64,000 bases of DNA from Aliagarivorans marinus DSM 23064 (GCF_000429485.1 NZ_AUBY01000009.1:124001-188000), one strand, 5' to 3'; numbered from the stretch's first letter, positions 42,752 to 52,737 are shown. The notes: generated from the sequence alone by a model not told the origin. Numbers and translations are program-made.

Positions 42752-45700
42752 TCCGCTACTTCTCACGCCACCCCACTGCGGCCAACCTGATGATGTTGGC
42801 GTTGATCTTGGTGGGGCTAGTCGCCCTGCCCAAGCTAAAACGGGAAACCTTTCCTGAGTTTGCTCCGCCCTATGTGATTGCGTCGGTGGTCTATCCGGGG
42901 GCGTCGCCGCAAGAAGTGGAAGAGAGCATCTGCCTGCGCATGGAAGATGCGGTTGATGGCTTGGCAAATATCGTCGAGACCCGCTGTGAAGCGGTGGAAG
43001 GCAGCGCCTCGCTGATTCTCAAGTTAACCAATGAGGACGTGGTGCAGCGGATGCTGGTGGATGTGCAAACCCAGATTAACGCGATCAACGACTTCCCCGC
43101 TGAGATCGAATCACCGATTGTGCGCGAGCTGGACTGGAACGAGCCGGTGGTAGACGTGGCCATCCGCGCCGATATGCCGCTGCCGCAGCTCAAAGCCTAT
43201 GCCGAATCGCTCAAGCGCGAGCTTAAGATCGATTATGGGGTGTCACTGGTCGAAGTCAGCGGCTTCTCCGACCATCAACTGCGGGTTGAGCTGGATATGG
43301 CCGGCTTGCGCCAGCTCGGGCTGAGTGTTGCCGACGTGGCCAATCAGCTGGCCAATCAGAATATCCGCCTGCCCAGTGGCAACTTGGAAACCCCTGAGCG
43401 TAACTTCTTGTTAAGGGTGGATGGCCAAAAGGTCACCCCGGAAACGCTAGCACAGACCATTATCGGCGCCGATAGCGATGGCGCGGTGCTGCGATTGGGC
43501 GACATCGCGCGGATTACCGATCGCTTCGAGCTGGACGAGCAAAAGCTCATATTTGATGGCGAGCCAGCGGCGATGCTGCGGATCAGCAAGAACAAGGCCG
43601 ACGATGCGCTGCGGATTAAAGAGCGGGTCGCCGATTTTGTCTATGCCACCAATGAGGCCGCGCCAGCGGGCGTCACCTTGAGCATGACCAACGATATGTC
43701 GTCGTTGCTGTGGGATCGTCTGACCATGATGGTGCGCAACGGCTGGCAGGGCATCCTGCTGGTGTTCGCGGTGATGTGGCTGTTCTTCTCCTTCCGCTAC
43801 TCGTTTTGGGTGGCGGCGGGTCTGCCGGTGGCCTTTTTGGGCAGCATGTATCTGATGTCGGCTTTTGGGCTGTCGATCAACATCATGTCGCTGGTGGCGC
43901 TGCTGATGGCCATCGGCATCATGATGGATGATGCGATTGTTATCTCCGAATCCATCGCCTCACATATCGACCGGGGGCAAGAGGTTAAACAGGCGGTCTA
44001 CAACGGGGTGAAGAAGGTATTGCCCGGGGTTATCTCTTCCTACCTGACCACGGTGTGCATCTTTGGCAGCCTGATCTTCCTGGAAGGGGAGATGGGGGCA
44101 GTGCTGAAAGTGGTGCCGATGGTGCTGATCTTGGTGCTCAGCCTGAGTCTGGTGGAAGCCTTTTTGATTCTGCCCAACCACCTGCGCCATAGCCTGGAGA
44201 AGCACCGTGAAGACAAGCAGGCGCAGGCCTGGAAGCGGGCCTTTCTAGCGCGCTTTGAAGGCTTTCGTAACAATCAGCTGGTTGCTGCGGTGAGCTGGGC
44301 GGTGCGCTGGCGCTATCTGTTCGTTGGCGCTGTACTGGGGCTGATGTTGGCCTCGGTGGCGCTGCTAGCCGGCGGCGCGCTTAAGTTTGTGGGCTTCCCA
44401 GAGCTGGATGGCGATATTTTGGAGGCGCGGATTATCATGCCACCGGGATCTAGCCTGTCGCAGACCGAAGCGGTGGCAGCCCAGATTGTCGCGGCTGCGC
44501 AAGTGATCGATGCCGAGTGGAGCGAAGCCAAAGAGGGTGGCGAGCCCTTGGTGCTCAATATCACCGAGCAGTATAACTTTAACGCCGATGCCGATGAGTC
44601 TGGCCCGCATGTGGCCACGGTGCGTCTGGACTTGCGCAGTGCCGAGCAGCGCTCTACCCGGCTAGACGATTTGATTGAGGCTTGGCAGCAACAAACCGGT
44701 GAGCTGGCCGCGCCGGTGTCGGTGGTGTTTAAGCAGCCAGCGATGGGGCCGGGTGGCAAGGATATCGAGATCCGCATGCAGCATGACGATCTGGACATCC
44801 TCAAACAGGCGTCAGTGCAGACCCAGCAATTCTTGGCGGGCTTCGATGGGGTCAGTGGGGTGCTCGACGATATGCGCTTGGGCAAGCCGGAGATCAGCAT
44901 CAGCCTGCGCCCGGGGGCGGAGAGCTTTGGAGTGAGCGGCCAGATGGTGGCAGCCCAGCTGCGCGCCGCCTATTACGGGCAAACTGCCGATGAGATCCAG
45001 CTGGGGCCGGAGAACATAAAAATCCAGGTGATGCTGGATAAGCGCCAATCCGGCGACTTGGCCAATCTGGCCAGCTTTCCGATTATCCTCGCCGATGGCA
45101 GTCAGCTGCCCTTGGGCACGGTGGCGCAGCTGGAGCATCAGCGTAACTACGTGCGGATCCAGCGGATTAACGGGCTGCGTACCTTAACGGTATCGGCCGA
45201 CCTTAAGCAGAGCGTGATCAGCTCCAATGAGCTGCTTAGCCAGTTCCGAGCAGAGCTAATGCCTGAGCTGCATAAGCAGTATCCGGGGCTGCGTTTTAAC
45301 TTTGAAGGCGCAGCCAAAGACACCTCGGAGACCGGCTCGTCCATGGCCAGTGGCTTCTTGCTGGGGATTTTTGGGGTGTTCGTGATTCTTAGCTACCAGT
45401 TCCGCAGCTACCTGGAGCCGTTTGTGGTGTTGCTGGCGATACCGCTGGCCTTTATCGGTGTGCTGTGGGGCCACTTCCTGCTTGGCTACCCGATGAGCAT
45501 GCCGAGTATGATGGGCTTTGTGTCGCTGGCCGGGGTGGTGGTTAATGACTCGATCTTGCTGGTGCAATACATTCGCTACCACCTCGATGAGGGTGAGGAT
45601 ATCTACTCCTCGGTGGTGCAGGCTAGCCGCGAGCGCTTCCGGGCGGTATTCCTGACCTCGATTACCACCGCTGCCGGTCTGCTGCCGTTGATGCTGGAAA

Positions 45701-45864
45701 CCAGCCTGCAGGCGCAGGTGATTAAGCCCTTGGTGATCTCGATTGTGTTCGGCATCTTTGCCTCGACCTTGCTGGTACTGTTTATGATCCCCGCCGCCTA
45801 CGCGATCTTGGGCGACTTTGGACTGGTTAAACGTCACGGCAAGCTGAGTGACGAGGGGCACTAG
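42748..45864 (+). CDS. RND efflux permease, pump 2
   Basis: 1038 residues, GTG start in a GTGA overlap. Opens with MIRYFSRHPTAANLMMLALI and has two repeats of membrane helices and periplasmic loops. The proton-relay motif is IMMDDAIVISES with both aspartates. The first loop contains several cysteines (ESICLRMED, VETRCEAVEG). It resembles HAE1-type pumps of environmental gammaproteobacteria; the substrate is unknown. No outer-membrane channel gene is linked. Confidence 0.92.
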   Translation: MIRYFSRHPTAANLMMLALILVGLVALPKLKRETFPEFAPPYVIASVVYPGASPQEVEESICLRMEDAVDGLANIVETRCEAVEGSASLILKLTNEDVVQRMLVDVQTQINAINDFPAEIESPIVRELDWNEPVVDVAIRADMPLPQLKAYAESLKRELKIDYGVSLVEVSGFSDHQLRVELDMAGLRQLGLSVADVANQLANQNIRLPSGNLETPERNFLLRVDGQKVTPETLAQTIIGADSDGAVLRLGDIARITDRFELDEQKLIFDGEPAAMLRISKNKADDALRIKERVADFVYATNEAAPAGVTLSMTNDMSSLLWDRLTMMVRNGWQGILLVFAVMWLFFSFRYSFWVAAGLPVAFLGSMYLMSAFGLSINIMSLVALLMAIGIMMDDAIVISESIASHIDRGQEVKQAVYNGVKKVLPGVISSYLTTVCIFGSLIFLEGEMGAVLKVVPMVLILVLSLSLVEAFLILPNHLRHSLEKHREDKQAQAWKRAFLARFEGFRNNQLVAAVSWAVRWRYLFVGAVLGLMLASVALLAGGALKFVGFPELDGDILEARIIMPPGSSLSQTEAVAAQIVAAAQVIDAEWSEAKEGGEPLVLNITEQYNFNADADESGPHVATVRLDLRSAEQRSTRLDDLIEAWQQQTGELAAPVSVVFKQPAMGPGGKDIEIRMQHDDLDILKQASVQTQQFLAGFDGVSGVLDDMRLGKPEISISLRPGAESFGVSGQMVAAQLRAAYYGQTADEIQLGPENIKIQVMLDKRQSGDLANLASFPIILADGSQLPLGTVAQLEHQRNYVRIQRINGLRTLTVSADLKQSVISSNELLSQFRAELMPELHKQYPGLRFNFEGAAKDTSETGSSMASGFLLGIFGVFVILSYQFRSYLEPFVVLLAIPLAFIGVLWGHFLLGYPMSMPSMMGFVSLAGVVVNDSILLVQYIRYHLDEGEDIYSSVVQASRERFRAVFLTSITTAAGLLPLMLETSLQAQVIKPLVISIVFGIFASTLLVLFMIPAAYAILGDFGLVKRHGKLSDEGH

Positions 45865-45908
45865 CTAACGGTTTTCGGCCCTATCAGCAATACGGCCAAG
45901 TTGAAAAA

Positions 45909-45973
45909 TGTTCACTATACTGGTTCGATAGCAACAGTTTTCGCTGAATACTGGAACATTTGTTCAGTATTTT
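45909..45973 (-). promoter_or_regulatory. Two PuuR-like boxes before puuC
   Basis: Read on the minus strand, 45909-45923 (CCAGTATAGTGAACA) and 45961-45975 (ATAAAATACTGAACA) match the published E. coli PuuR site AAAATATAATGAACA at 11 and 12 of 15 positions. The second half of the region is also a near-palindrome, AATACTG...CAGTATT. They lie 23-89 bases before the puuC start. Confidence 0.5.
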
Positions 45974-45997
45974 ATAACAGCAAGCCAAGGAGGGCCC

Positions 45998-47473
45998 ATG
46001 ACCGACAGTTCGCATAGCCAGCAATTGGAATTCCCCACCCAAGCCTTTATCAACGGCGAATTTGTTGACGCCATCGACGGGCGCCGTTTTGCCTCAATCA
46101 ACCCGGCCACCGAGGCCTTGCTGGCCGAGGTGGCTCAATGTGATGCAGCCGATGTAGAGCTGGCGGTGAGCGCTGCCCGCGCCGCCTTTGAGCAGCGCGT
46201 GTGGGCCGGACTGGCTCCTGCTGAGCGTAAAGCTGCGCTGCTCAAGTTTGCCGACGCCATCGAGCAGCAGCGTGACCAGCTTGCCTTGTTGGAATGTCTG
46301 GATATGGGCAAGCCACTGGCCGATGCGCTGGGCTACGATGCGCCTGCTACCGCCCGCTGTGTGCGTTGGAACGCCGAGGCCATCGATAAGGTCTACGACG
46401 AGGTCGCCCCGGTGGGTGATGGCGCGTTGGCGCTGGTCACCCGCGAAGCCTTGGGCGTGGTTGCGGCGATTGTGCCATGGAACTTTCCCTCGGTGATGGC
46501 GGCTTGGAAGCTGGCCCCGGCCCTAGCCACCGGTAACTCGGTGATTCTCAAACCCTCAGAAAAATCCCCGCTCACTGCGCTCTATCTGGCCAAGTTGTGG
46601 CAGCAGTGTGAACTGCCCGCTGGGGTGTTTAATGTGCTGCCAGGCTTTGGCCATGAAGTGGGTAAAGCGCTGGCGCTACATCCAGATGTGGACTGCTTAA
46701 CCTTCACCGGCTCCACCGCGACCGGCAAGCAGTTGATGGTCTACGCCGGGCAATCCAACCTTAAACGGGTATTCAGTGAATGTGGCGGCAAGAGCCCGAA
46801 TATCGTGTTTGCTGATGCCGATCTGGACAAAGCAGCAGCCTCGGCAGTGGGGGCGATCTTCTACAACCAGGGAGAGGTGTGCACTGCTGGCTCACGTCTG
46901 CTGGTGGAGCGCTCGGTTCATCAAGCCTTGCTAGACAAGATGCTGGCGCAGTTGGATGGGTGGCAGCCGGGCGATCCGCAGTCGCTCGCTACCCGCATGG
47001 GAGCGATGGTGGACAAAGCCCAACTGGAGCGGGTGCTTGAGTATATCGAGAGTGGCAAACAACAAGGCGCTAAGCTCGTATGCGGCGGTGAAGCGGTACA
47101 GATCGATAGCAAGGGCTACTTCCTACAACCCACTATCTTCGATGGGGTGAGCCCTGAGATGCAGGTCTGGCAGGAGGAGATCTTCGGGCCGGTGCTTAGT
47201 GTGGTGTGTTTCGACACTGCCGACGAGGCCATCGCGCTAGCTAACGACAGCGTTTATGGGCTGGCTGCAGGGGTGTGGTCGAGCAATGTAAACACGGCGA
47301 TTCAGTGCTCGCGGCAGCTGCGGGCGGGTACCGTGTTCGTCAACAACTGGGATGGTGGCGATATGACTATGCCTTTTGGTGGCTTCAAGCAAAGCGGCAA
47401 CGGGCGCGATAAGTCCTTGCACGCGCTGGAAAAATACACCGAGCTCAAATCCACTTGGATCGAGCTTACTTAA
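45998..47473 (+). CDS. puuC: Gamma-glutamyl-gamma-aminobutyraldehyde dehydrogenase PuuC
   Basis: 491 residues (E. coli PuuC about 495). NAD(P)-dependent aldehyde dehydrogenase of the putrescine pathway. Cofactor segment VPWNFPSVMAAWK, GFTGST-like FTGSTATGK, catalytic Glu261 in SECGGKSPN, nucleophile Cys295 in GEVCTAGSR. PuuC-like enzymes also accept other omega-amino aldehydes, so it can serve the SpuC transaminase route too. AAGGAGG precedes the ATG. It is separated from the rest of the polyamine cluster by an RND pump. Confidence 0.88.
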   Translation: MTDSSHSQQLEFPTQAFINGEFVDAIDGRRFASINPATEALLAEVAQCDAADVELAVSAARAAFEQRVWAGLAPAERKAALLKFADAIEQQRDQLALLECLDMGKPLADALGYDAPATARCVRWNAEAIDKVYDEVAPVGDGALALVTREALGVVAAIVPWNFPSVMAAWKLAPALATGNSVILKPSEKSPLTALYLAKLWQQCELPAGVFNVLPGFGHEVGKALALHPDVDCLTFTGSTATGKQLMVYAGQSNLKRVFSECGGKSPNIVFADADLDKAAASAVGAIFYNQGEVCTAGSRLLVERSVHQALLDKMLAQLDGWQPGDPQSLATRMGAMVDKAQLERVLEYIESGKQQGAKLVCGGEAVQIDSKGYFLQPTIFDGVSPEMQVWQEEIFGPVLSVVCFDTADEAIALANDSVYGLAAGVWSSNVNTAIQCSRQLRAGTVFVNNWDGGDMTMPFGGFKQSGNGRDKSLHALEKYTELKSTWIELT

Positions 47474-47672
47474 GGTCCGGGTCGTCAATGGCGGGCCGGG
47501 TTGCCCGCTTTTTACAAAACTTCTCGATAATAAACTGCTGATCACGTGGGTTTAAATCAAAACGAAAGGCCACGTCATTGAGCGAGCGGATGTCGTCGCA
47601 GTGATGGTCGCTGATGTAGCGGATCGCCTTACACAACTGGGATCCCGGGGAGAAAAACTCTGAGCTAATCAT
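47466..47672 (-). CDS. Small hypothetical protein (68 aa), 3' end overlapping puuC
   Basis: 68 residues, probably soluble: MISSEFFSPGSQLCKAIRY, SDHHCDDIRSLNDVAFRFD, ending in a basic stretch. GAGGA six to seven bases before the ATG supports translation. The stop region overlaps the puuC stop by eight bases, convergent. I recognise no family. Its acidic middle and basic end suggest a folded helical protein. Confidence 0.5.
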   Translation of the reverse strand: MISSEFFSPGSQLCKAIRYISDHHCDDIRSLNDVAFRFDLNPRDQQFIIEKFCKKRATRPAIDDPDLK

Positions 47673-47912
47673 AGTCGGTCCTCGGTCGGCTGGGCTGACT
47701 AATATTTAACCACAGCTTGTGTGCGGTTTTTGTGAACACTATGTAAATTACGGCTAAAATTGTTGCTTCGATCAGTCCCTCCGTCATCGCGCTACGAGTC
47801 ATCTAAACTCAGGGTAGGCGCGTAGTCTGGACAGTAGCGAATCGGCTATTTAGACTCAATAACTTAGCAAGGACGACAGCATAGAGCTGGCAGACAGAAC
47901 AAGGATGAAACG

Positions 47913-49049
47913 ATGGTGATTTCGGCGGTGGCTCGGGCTCTTAATAAGCAGACTTCGATCATGCTTGCTCTGTTATTACTGATGGGGGGGCGAGCAGCTC
48001 CGCTATCGGCGGAAGAGAGTATCGCAGACGATGCGGTCAATATTGCCAGTGTTCGCGCCTTCGTCCCTGAACGCATCCCCAGCTACTCGGTGCAGCGACA
48101 GTTCGTTGGCCAAGTGGTGGCGAAGCAAACCGCCGACATCGGCTTTGAGTTGGCCGGTAAAATCTCCCAGATATACGTCGATGAAGGGGACCGGGTTAGC
48201 GAAGGTGATATCTTGATGCAGCTGGATACCGAGCTGCTGGAGATTGAATTTAAAGACCTGCAGGCCCAGCTCCAGGTGATTGATGCCGACAGCGCGCTGG
48301 TGCGGGCCAACCTGCAACGGATCCGCTCCTTGAAGAAAAGCGGCTACGCCTCTGAGCAGAGCCTTGATGAGCTTACCGCCCAACAAAAATCCTTACGTGC
48401 TAACCGTGCCCGGGTTGAATCTTCGATTCAGGCCAATCGCACTCGGGTTGAAAAATCGACCCTGCTCGCTCCTTACGACGGCATCATCGACCGCCGCAGC
48501 GTGGCCGAAGGCACCGTGGTCGGCGCGTCTCAGCCGGTGCTGCAGGTACTGCAACAGGGTGGTAACGAGGTGAAAGTGGGGATCCCGGTCCGGCTGATTC
48601 GCTATCTCGACCCACGGCAGAAGTTGAGCGTCAGTGTGGGCGAGCAAAACTTTGCGGTGTCGCTGCTCACCAAAGGTGGCCAGGTCGACCCCACTACCCG
48701 CACGGTGCAGCTGCGCTTTGCGATCCAAGACCAAAACAACCAGTTAGTTAGCGGCCAGCTAGCCTACCTCAACGTGGTGGAGGATGTACCCGAGCCGGGC
48801 TACTGGGTACCGTTAACCGCGATTACCGACGGCATTCGCGGCCTGTGGAATCTGTATGCGATCATCCCCGCCGAAGATGGCTACTCGGTACTGGAGCGGC
48901 GCGATGTGCTGGTGCGCTACGCCACCGAGACCGAGGCATTCGTGCAGGGGGCGCTGGATGAGAATGAGGCCATTGTCGCCACGGGCATGCACCGCTATGT
49001 GCCGGGGCAGACGGTGGAAGTCTCCAACCCCAATGCCTTGCAAAACTAG
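47913..49049 (+). CDS. RND periplasmic adaptor, pump 3
   Basis: 378 residues. Signal peptide about 1-33 (SIMLALLLLMGG core). Half-lipoyl motif IGFELAGKISQIYVDEGD, coiled hairpin about 110-180 with ANLQRIRSLKKSGYASEQSLDEL, second half APYDGIIDRRSVAEG. AAGG lies nine bases before the ATG; an overlapping out-of-frame ATG at 47905 is ignored. It starts a two-gene unit with the next permease. Confidence 0.9.
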   Translation: MVISAVARALNKQTSIMLALLLLMGGRAAPLSAEESIADDAVNIASVRAFVPERIPSYSVQRQFVGQVVAKQTADIGFELAGKISQIYVDEGDRVSEGDILMQLDTELLEIEFKDLQAQLQVIDADSALVRANLQRIRSLKKSGYASEQSLDELTAQQKSLRANRARVESSIQANRTRVEKSTLLAPYDGIIDRRSVAEGTVVGASQPVLQVLQQGGNEVKVGIPVRLIRYLDPRQKLSVSVGEQNFAVSLLTKGGQVDPTTRTVQLRFAIQDQNNQLVSGQLAYLNVVEDVPEPGYWVPLTAITDGIRGLWNLYAIIPAEDGYSVLERRDVLVRYATETEAFVQGALDENEAIVATGMHRYVPGQTVEVSNPNALQN

Positions 49050-49058
49050 GGGGCGGCC

Positions 49059-52000
49059 ATGATTTCCTCTATCTACGCCAACAGTCGCTTTCAGTTGCTG
49101 CTGGTGGCTCTGATTATCGTGGCGGGCTTGGGTGCCATCTCCAACCTGCCGCGCAGTGAAGACCCCAAGATTACCTCGCGCTTTGCCAGTATCGTGACCC
49201 AATATCCCGGTGCCTCGGCGGAGCGGGTAGAAGCGCTGGTGACCGAGCTGATTGAGAACAAGATCCGCACCCAGCCAGAGATTAATCTGGTGCAATCCTC
49301 CTCCCGACCTGGTTTCTCGGTGCTGCAGGTGGAGCTCAAAGATGAGGTGATCGAGGTGGACCCGGTATGGTCGCGGGTACGTGATTTAGTGGGCGAGTTA
49401 AGCCCGCAGCTGCCCCCCGGCGCCTTTGATCCGGTGGTTGATGATGACCGGGGCTACGCCTTTACCACCTTGGTGGCACTGCGCTGGGAAGGACCCGGTG
49501 AAGAGAATCTGGCGATCCTTGGTCGCTACGCCAAGGAGCTGCAAAACCGCCTGCGAGGGATCACCGGTACCGAGTTTGTCGATATGCAGGGGCAGGGTGA
49601 AGAAGAGATTCTGGTGGAGCTGGAGCCGGAAGTGTCTGGCCGACTGAACCTCAGCATCGAGCAAGTCTCACAGCTGATTGCCGCCGCCGATGCCAAGGTG
49701 GCCGCCGGTGAGCTAACCAATGATTTTAACCGCATGCAGCTGGAGCTGGTGGGTGAGCTGGACTCGGTCGAGCGCATCAAACGCATTCCACTGGTGAGCG
49801 CGGAAAATGGCTTTGTTTATCGCCTTGGCGATCTGGCCTCGGTGACGCGCCAGCTAAAATCGCCGCCTGAGCAGCTGGCCACGGTTGAGCGCCAGCGGGC
49901 GATTGTGATTGGCATTCGTATGCTCTCGGAATTCCGGGTCGATCGTTGGACCTCGTGGGTGAACGAGGAGCTGGATGAGTTTCGTGAGATCTTGCCGGCC
50001 AACGTCAGCGTTGAGGTGATCTTCGAGCAAGACGGCTATACCACCAAGCGGCTAGCTGAGCTGGTGGGCAACGTGCTGCTGGGTCTGGCGATTATCTTGG
50101 TGGTGCTGCTGTTAACTCTGGGCTGGCGCTCGGCACTGATCGTCGGCTTCTCTCTGCCGCTGACGGTGATGTTCACCCTAGCCTGTATGAATTTCTATGG
50201 TCTGCCAATTCACCAAATGTCGGTGACTGGCTTGGTGGTGGCGCTAGGGATCATGGTGGACAATGCCATCGTGATGGCCGATACCGTGGCGCAAAAACGC
50301 CAACAAGGTTATTCGGGCAAAGACGCGGTCAGCTCGTCGATTAAGCACCTGTGGCTACCCTTGCTCGGTTCCACCCTGACCACCATTCTGGCCTTCCTGC
50401 CGATTGTGCTGATGCCCGGTCCGGCAGGTGAGTTCGTTGGCGGGATCGCGCTTAGCGTGATCTTCTCGCTGATTGGCTCCTACTTTATCTCCCACGTGCT
50501 GGTATCGACTTTGTCAGGGCGCTTCCTGCCCGAATCCAAGGTGGCCGATCACTGGTATGAGCGCGGCATTCAGATCAACTGGCTGAGCCGGGTGTTTAAG
50601 GCCATACTGGCCCTTAGCCTGCGCTTTCCCAAGCTGACCATCTTGCTGGTGAGCGCGGTGCCGATGTTTGGCTTTTACAGTGCCGGCAGTCTGACCGAGC
50701 AGTTCTTCCCGCCCTCGGACCGGGATATGTTTCAGATAGAAGTGTATATGGCGCCGCAATCGAGCGTCATGGCCACCCAAGCGCTGACCGAAGACCTGAC
50801 CGAGCACCTGTATGCTAAAGCAGGCATCACCTCGGTGAGTTGGTTCGTCGGTAACAATGCGCCGTCGTTTTACTACAACCTGATGCTGCGTCAACAGGGC
50901 GCCAAGAACTACGCGCAGGCGATGATCAAGACCGAAGACTTCCGCGCGGCCAACCGCTTGATCCCCGAGCTTCAGGCTGAGTTCGACCGCGACTTCCCCG
51001 AGGCGCAGATCCTAGTGCGCAAGCTTGAGCAAGGCCCACCATTTAATGCGCCCATCGAGCTACGCATCTATGGGCCGAGCCTAGATGAGCTAAAACGCTT
51101 AGGCGAGCACTACCGTAGTCTGCTCTCGGAGGTGCCCCACGTATTGCACACCCGGGCAACCTTGCTGGCGGGAACGCCCAAGGTGTGGCTCAACGTTAAC
51201 GAAGAGGCCTCGCGGATCAGCGGCTTGGCGCTCACCGAGATGGCCAGCCAACTGCAGGCCCAGCTGCAAGGTCGCCTTAACGGTAGCGTGCTGGAGAGTA
51301 GCGAGTCGCTGCCGGTGCGGGTGCGCATCGAAGATGAGCAGCGGGCGCGGGTGGAAAACCTCGGCAGCCTAACGTTAACCAGTATGGTTGCAGGCAGTAT
51401 TCCTCTGGCCTCGCTGGCTGAGGTGGAAATTCGCCCTAGCCGGGGAGAGATCCCCCGTCGCGATGGCAAGCGGGTTAACACCGTCGAAGGCTATCTGGCG
51501 ACCGACGTGTTGCCCGATCAGGTGCTGGCGGTATTCCGCGAGCGTATTGCCAATGATGAGATGGTGCTACCGGCTGGTTACACCCTAGAATTTGGCGGCG
51601 AAGGCGCTGAGCGCAACGAAGCGGTGGGCAACTTACTGGCTAGCGTTGGTCTAATTGCGGTGATGCTGGTGACGGTGATAGTGCTGTCGTTTAACTCCTT
51701 CCGCTTGAGTGCGCTGATTGGCCTGACGGCGATTCAGGCGGCCGGTCTGGGCCTGCTGAGTGTGTTCCTCGGCCAATACCCCTTTGGCTTTACCGTGATT
51801 ATCGGCCTGCTCGGTCTGATTGGCTTGGCGATCAACGCGGCCATCGTGATCCTCGCGGAGCTGCGCTCGGATGTGAAGGCCTGTAACGGCGACCCCGAGG
51901 CGATCCAGTTTGGGGTACTCTCGTGTACCCGTCATATCACCTCTACCACTATCACCACGGTGGGTGGCTTTATGCCGCTAATTCTGGCCGGTGGTGGTTT

Positions 52001-52148
52001 CTGGCCGCCGTTTGCGGTGGCGATTGCCGGTGGTACGGTGCTGACCACCATGCTGTCGTTCTTCTTTGTACCGACGGCGTTCTCGCTATTGGCCAAAGGT
52101 AAGCGCGGGGTGGAGCCATCGGGCGATGAGCCGACGGTGGCTCACTAA
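49059..52148 (+). CDS. RND efflux permease, pump 3
   Basis: 1029 residues. Opens ISSIYANSRFQLLLVALIIV and PRSEDPKITSRFASIVTQYPGAS, typical of a distinct HAE1 subgroup. The helix 4 relay is IMVDNAIVMADTV: the first aspartate is kept and the second is asparagine, a known variant in this subgroup. AGGGGG precedes the ATG. Nine bases follow the adaptor stop. No linked regulator or outer-membrane factor. The substrate is unknown. Confidence 0.92.
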   Translation: MISSIYANSRFQLLLVALIIVAGLGAISNLPRSEDPKITSRFASIVTQYPGASAERVEALVTELIENKIRTQPEINLVQSSSRPGFSVLQVELKDEVIEVDPVWSRVRDLVGELSPQLPPGAFDPVVDDDRGYAFTTLVALRWEGPGEENLAILGRYAKELQNRLRGITGTEFVDMQGQGEEEILVELEPEVSGRLNLSIEQVSQLIAAADAKVAAGELTNDFNRMQLELVGELDSVERIKRIPLVSAENGFVYRLGDLASVTRQLKSPPEQLATVERQRAIVIGIRMLSEFRVDRWTSWVNEELDEFREILPANVSVEVIFEQDGYTTKRLAELVGNVLLGLAIILVVLLLTLGWRSALIVGFSLPLTVMFTLACMNFYGLPIHQMSVTGLVVALGIMVDNAIVMADTVAQKRQQGYSGKDAVSSSIKHLWLPLLGSTLTTILAFLPIVLMPGPAGEFVGGIALSVIFSLIGSYFISHVLVSTLSGRFLPESKVADHWYERGIQINWLSRVFKAILALSLRFPKLTILLVSAVPMFGFYSAGSLTEQFFPPSDRDMFQIEVYMAPQSSVMATQALTEDLTEHLYAKAGITSVSWFVGNNAPSFYYNLMLRQQGAKNYAQAMIKTEDFRAANRLIPELQAEFDRDFPEAQILVRKLEQGPPFNAPIELRIYGPSLDELKRLGEHYRSLLSEVPHVLHTRATLLAGTPKVWLNVNEEASRISGLALTEMASQLQAQLQGRLNGSVLESSESLPVRVRIEDEQRARVENLGSLTLTSMVAGSIPLASLAEVEIRPSRGEIPRRDGKRVNTVEGYLATDVLPDQVLAVFRERIANDEMVLPAGYTLEFGGEGAERNEAVGNLLASVGLIAVMLVTVIVLSFNSFRLSALIGLTAIQAAGLGLLSVFLGQYPFGFTVIIGLLGLIGLAINAAIVILAELRSDVKACNGDPEAIQFGVLSCTRHITSTTITTVGGFMPLILAGGGFWPPFAVAIAGGTVLTTMLSFFFVPTAFSLLAKGKRGVEPSGDEPTVAH

Positions 52149-52173
52149 ACCATAGATGGGATTCGAGGGAAGC

Positions 52174-52716
52174 TTAGAAGGTTGGAGGGGTTGCGGCGCT
52201 GATTAGCTCGCACTCTTCCTTGCCGGGGTTACGAAAGCGGTGGGCTTGGCGGGTTTCAAAGTAATAGGCGTCGCCCGCTTTGAGTCGCTCGGTACGCTCG
52301 CCCACGGTAATCTCGATCTCACCGCGTAATACTATCCCGCCTTCCTCACCCTCGTGCTGGATAAAGTCAGGACCGGTATCGCTGCCCGGTGGGTAGATCT
52401 CACGTAGTATGGTGAGCTTGCGACTACTGGAGCTGGGGCCAACCAACAGCATCTTGATAATGCCGTCGCCTAAATCAACCAGCTCATCGGCGCGATACAC
52501 CAGCTTTTCTTGCGGCTCTAGTTCGAGGCTAAAAAACTCACCCATGGAGATAGGAATCGCATCGAGGATCTTCTTTAGCGAGCCTACCGAGGGGTTCACC
52601 TGATTCTGCTCAATTTGCGAGATCATGCTGTTGGTGACACCGCTAAGCTTGGCCAACTCGCGTTGGCTCAAACCGCGCATGCTTCGTACACCCTTAAGTC
52701 GTTTGCCCAAATCCAT
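52174..52716 (-). CDS. puuR: Putrescine-responsive repressor PuuR (XRE-cupin)
   Basis: 180 residues. XRE helix-turn-helix at residues 6-60 (LKGVRSMRGLSQRELAKLSGV, split; MISQIEQNQVNPSVGSLKKIL) and a C-terminal cupin (about 105-170, GEEGGIVLRGEIEI, DAYYFETRQAHRF). In E. coli PuuR represses puu genes and is inactivated by putrescine. AAGGAG nine bases before the ATG. It closes the polyamine operon, 77 bases after potI. Confidence 0.88.
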   Translation of the reverse strand: MDLGKRLKGVRSMRGLSQRELAKLSGVTNSMISQIEQNQVNPSVGSLKKILDAIPISMGEFFSLELEPQEKLVYRADELVDLGDGIIKMLLVGPSSSSRKLTILREIYPPGSDTGPDFIQHEGEEGGIVLRGEIEITVGERTERLKAGDAYYFETRQAHRFRNPGKEECELISAATPPTF

Positions 52717-52737
52717 GGCGTTGTACTCCTTGATGTT

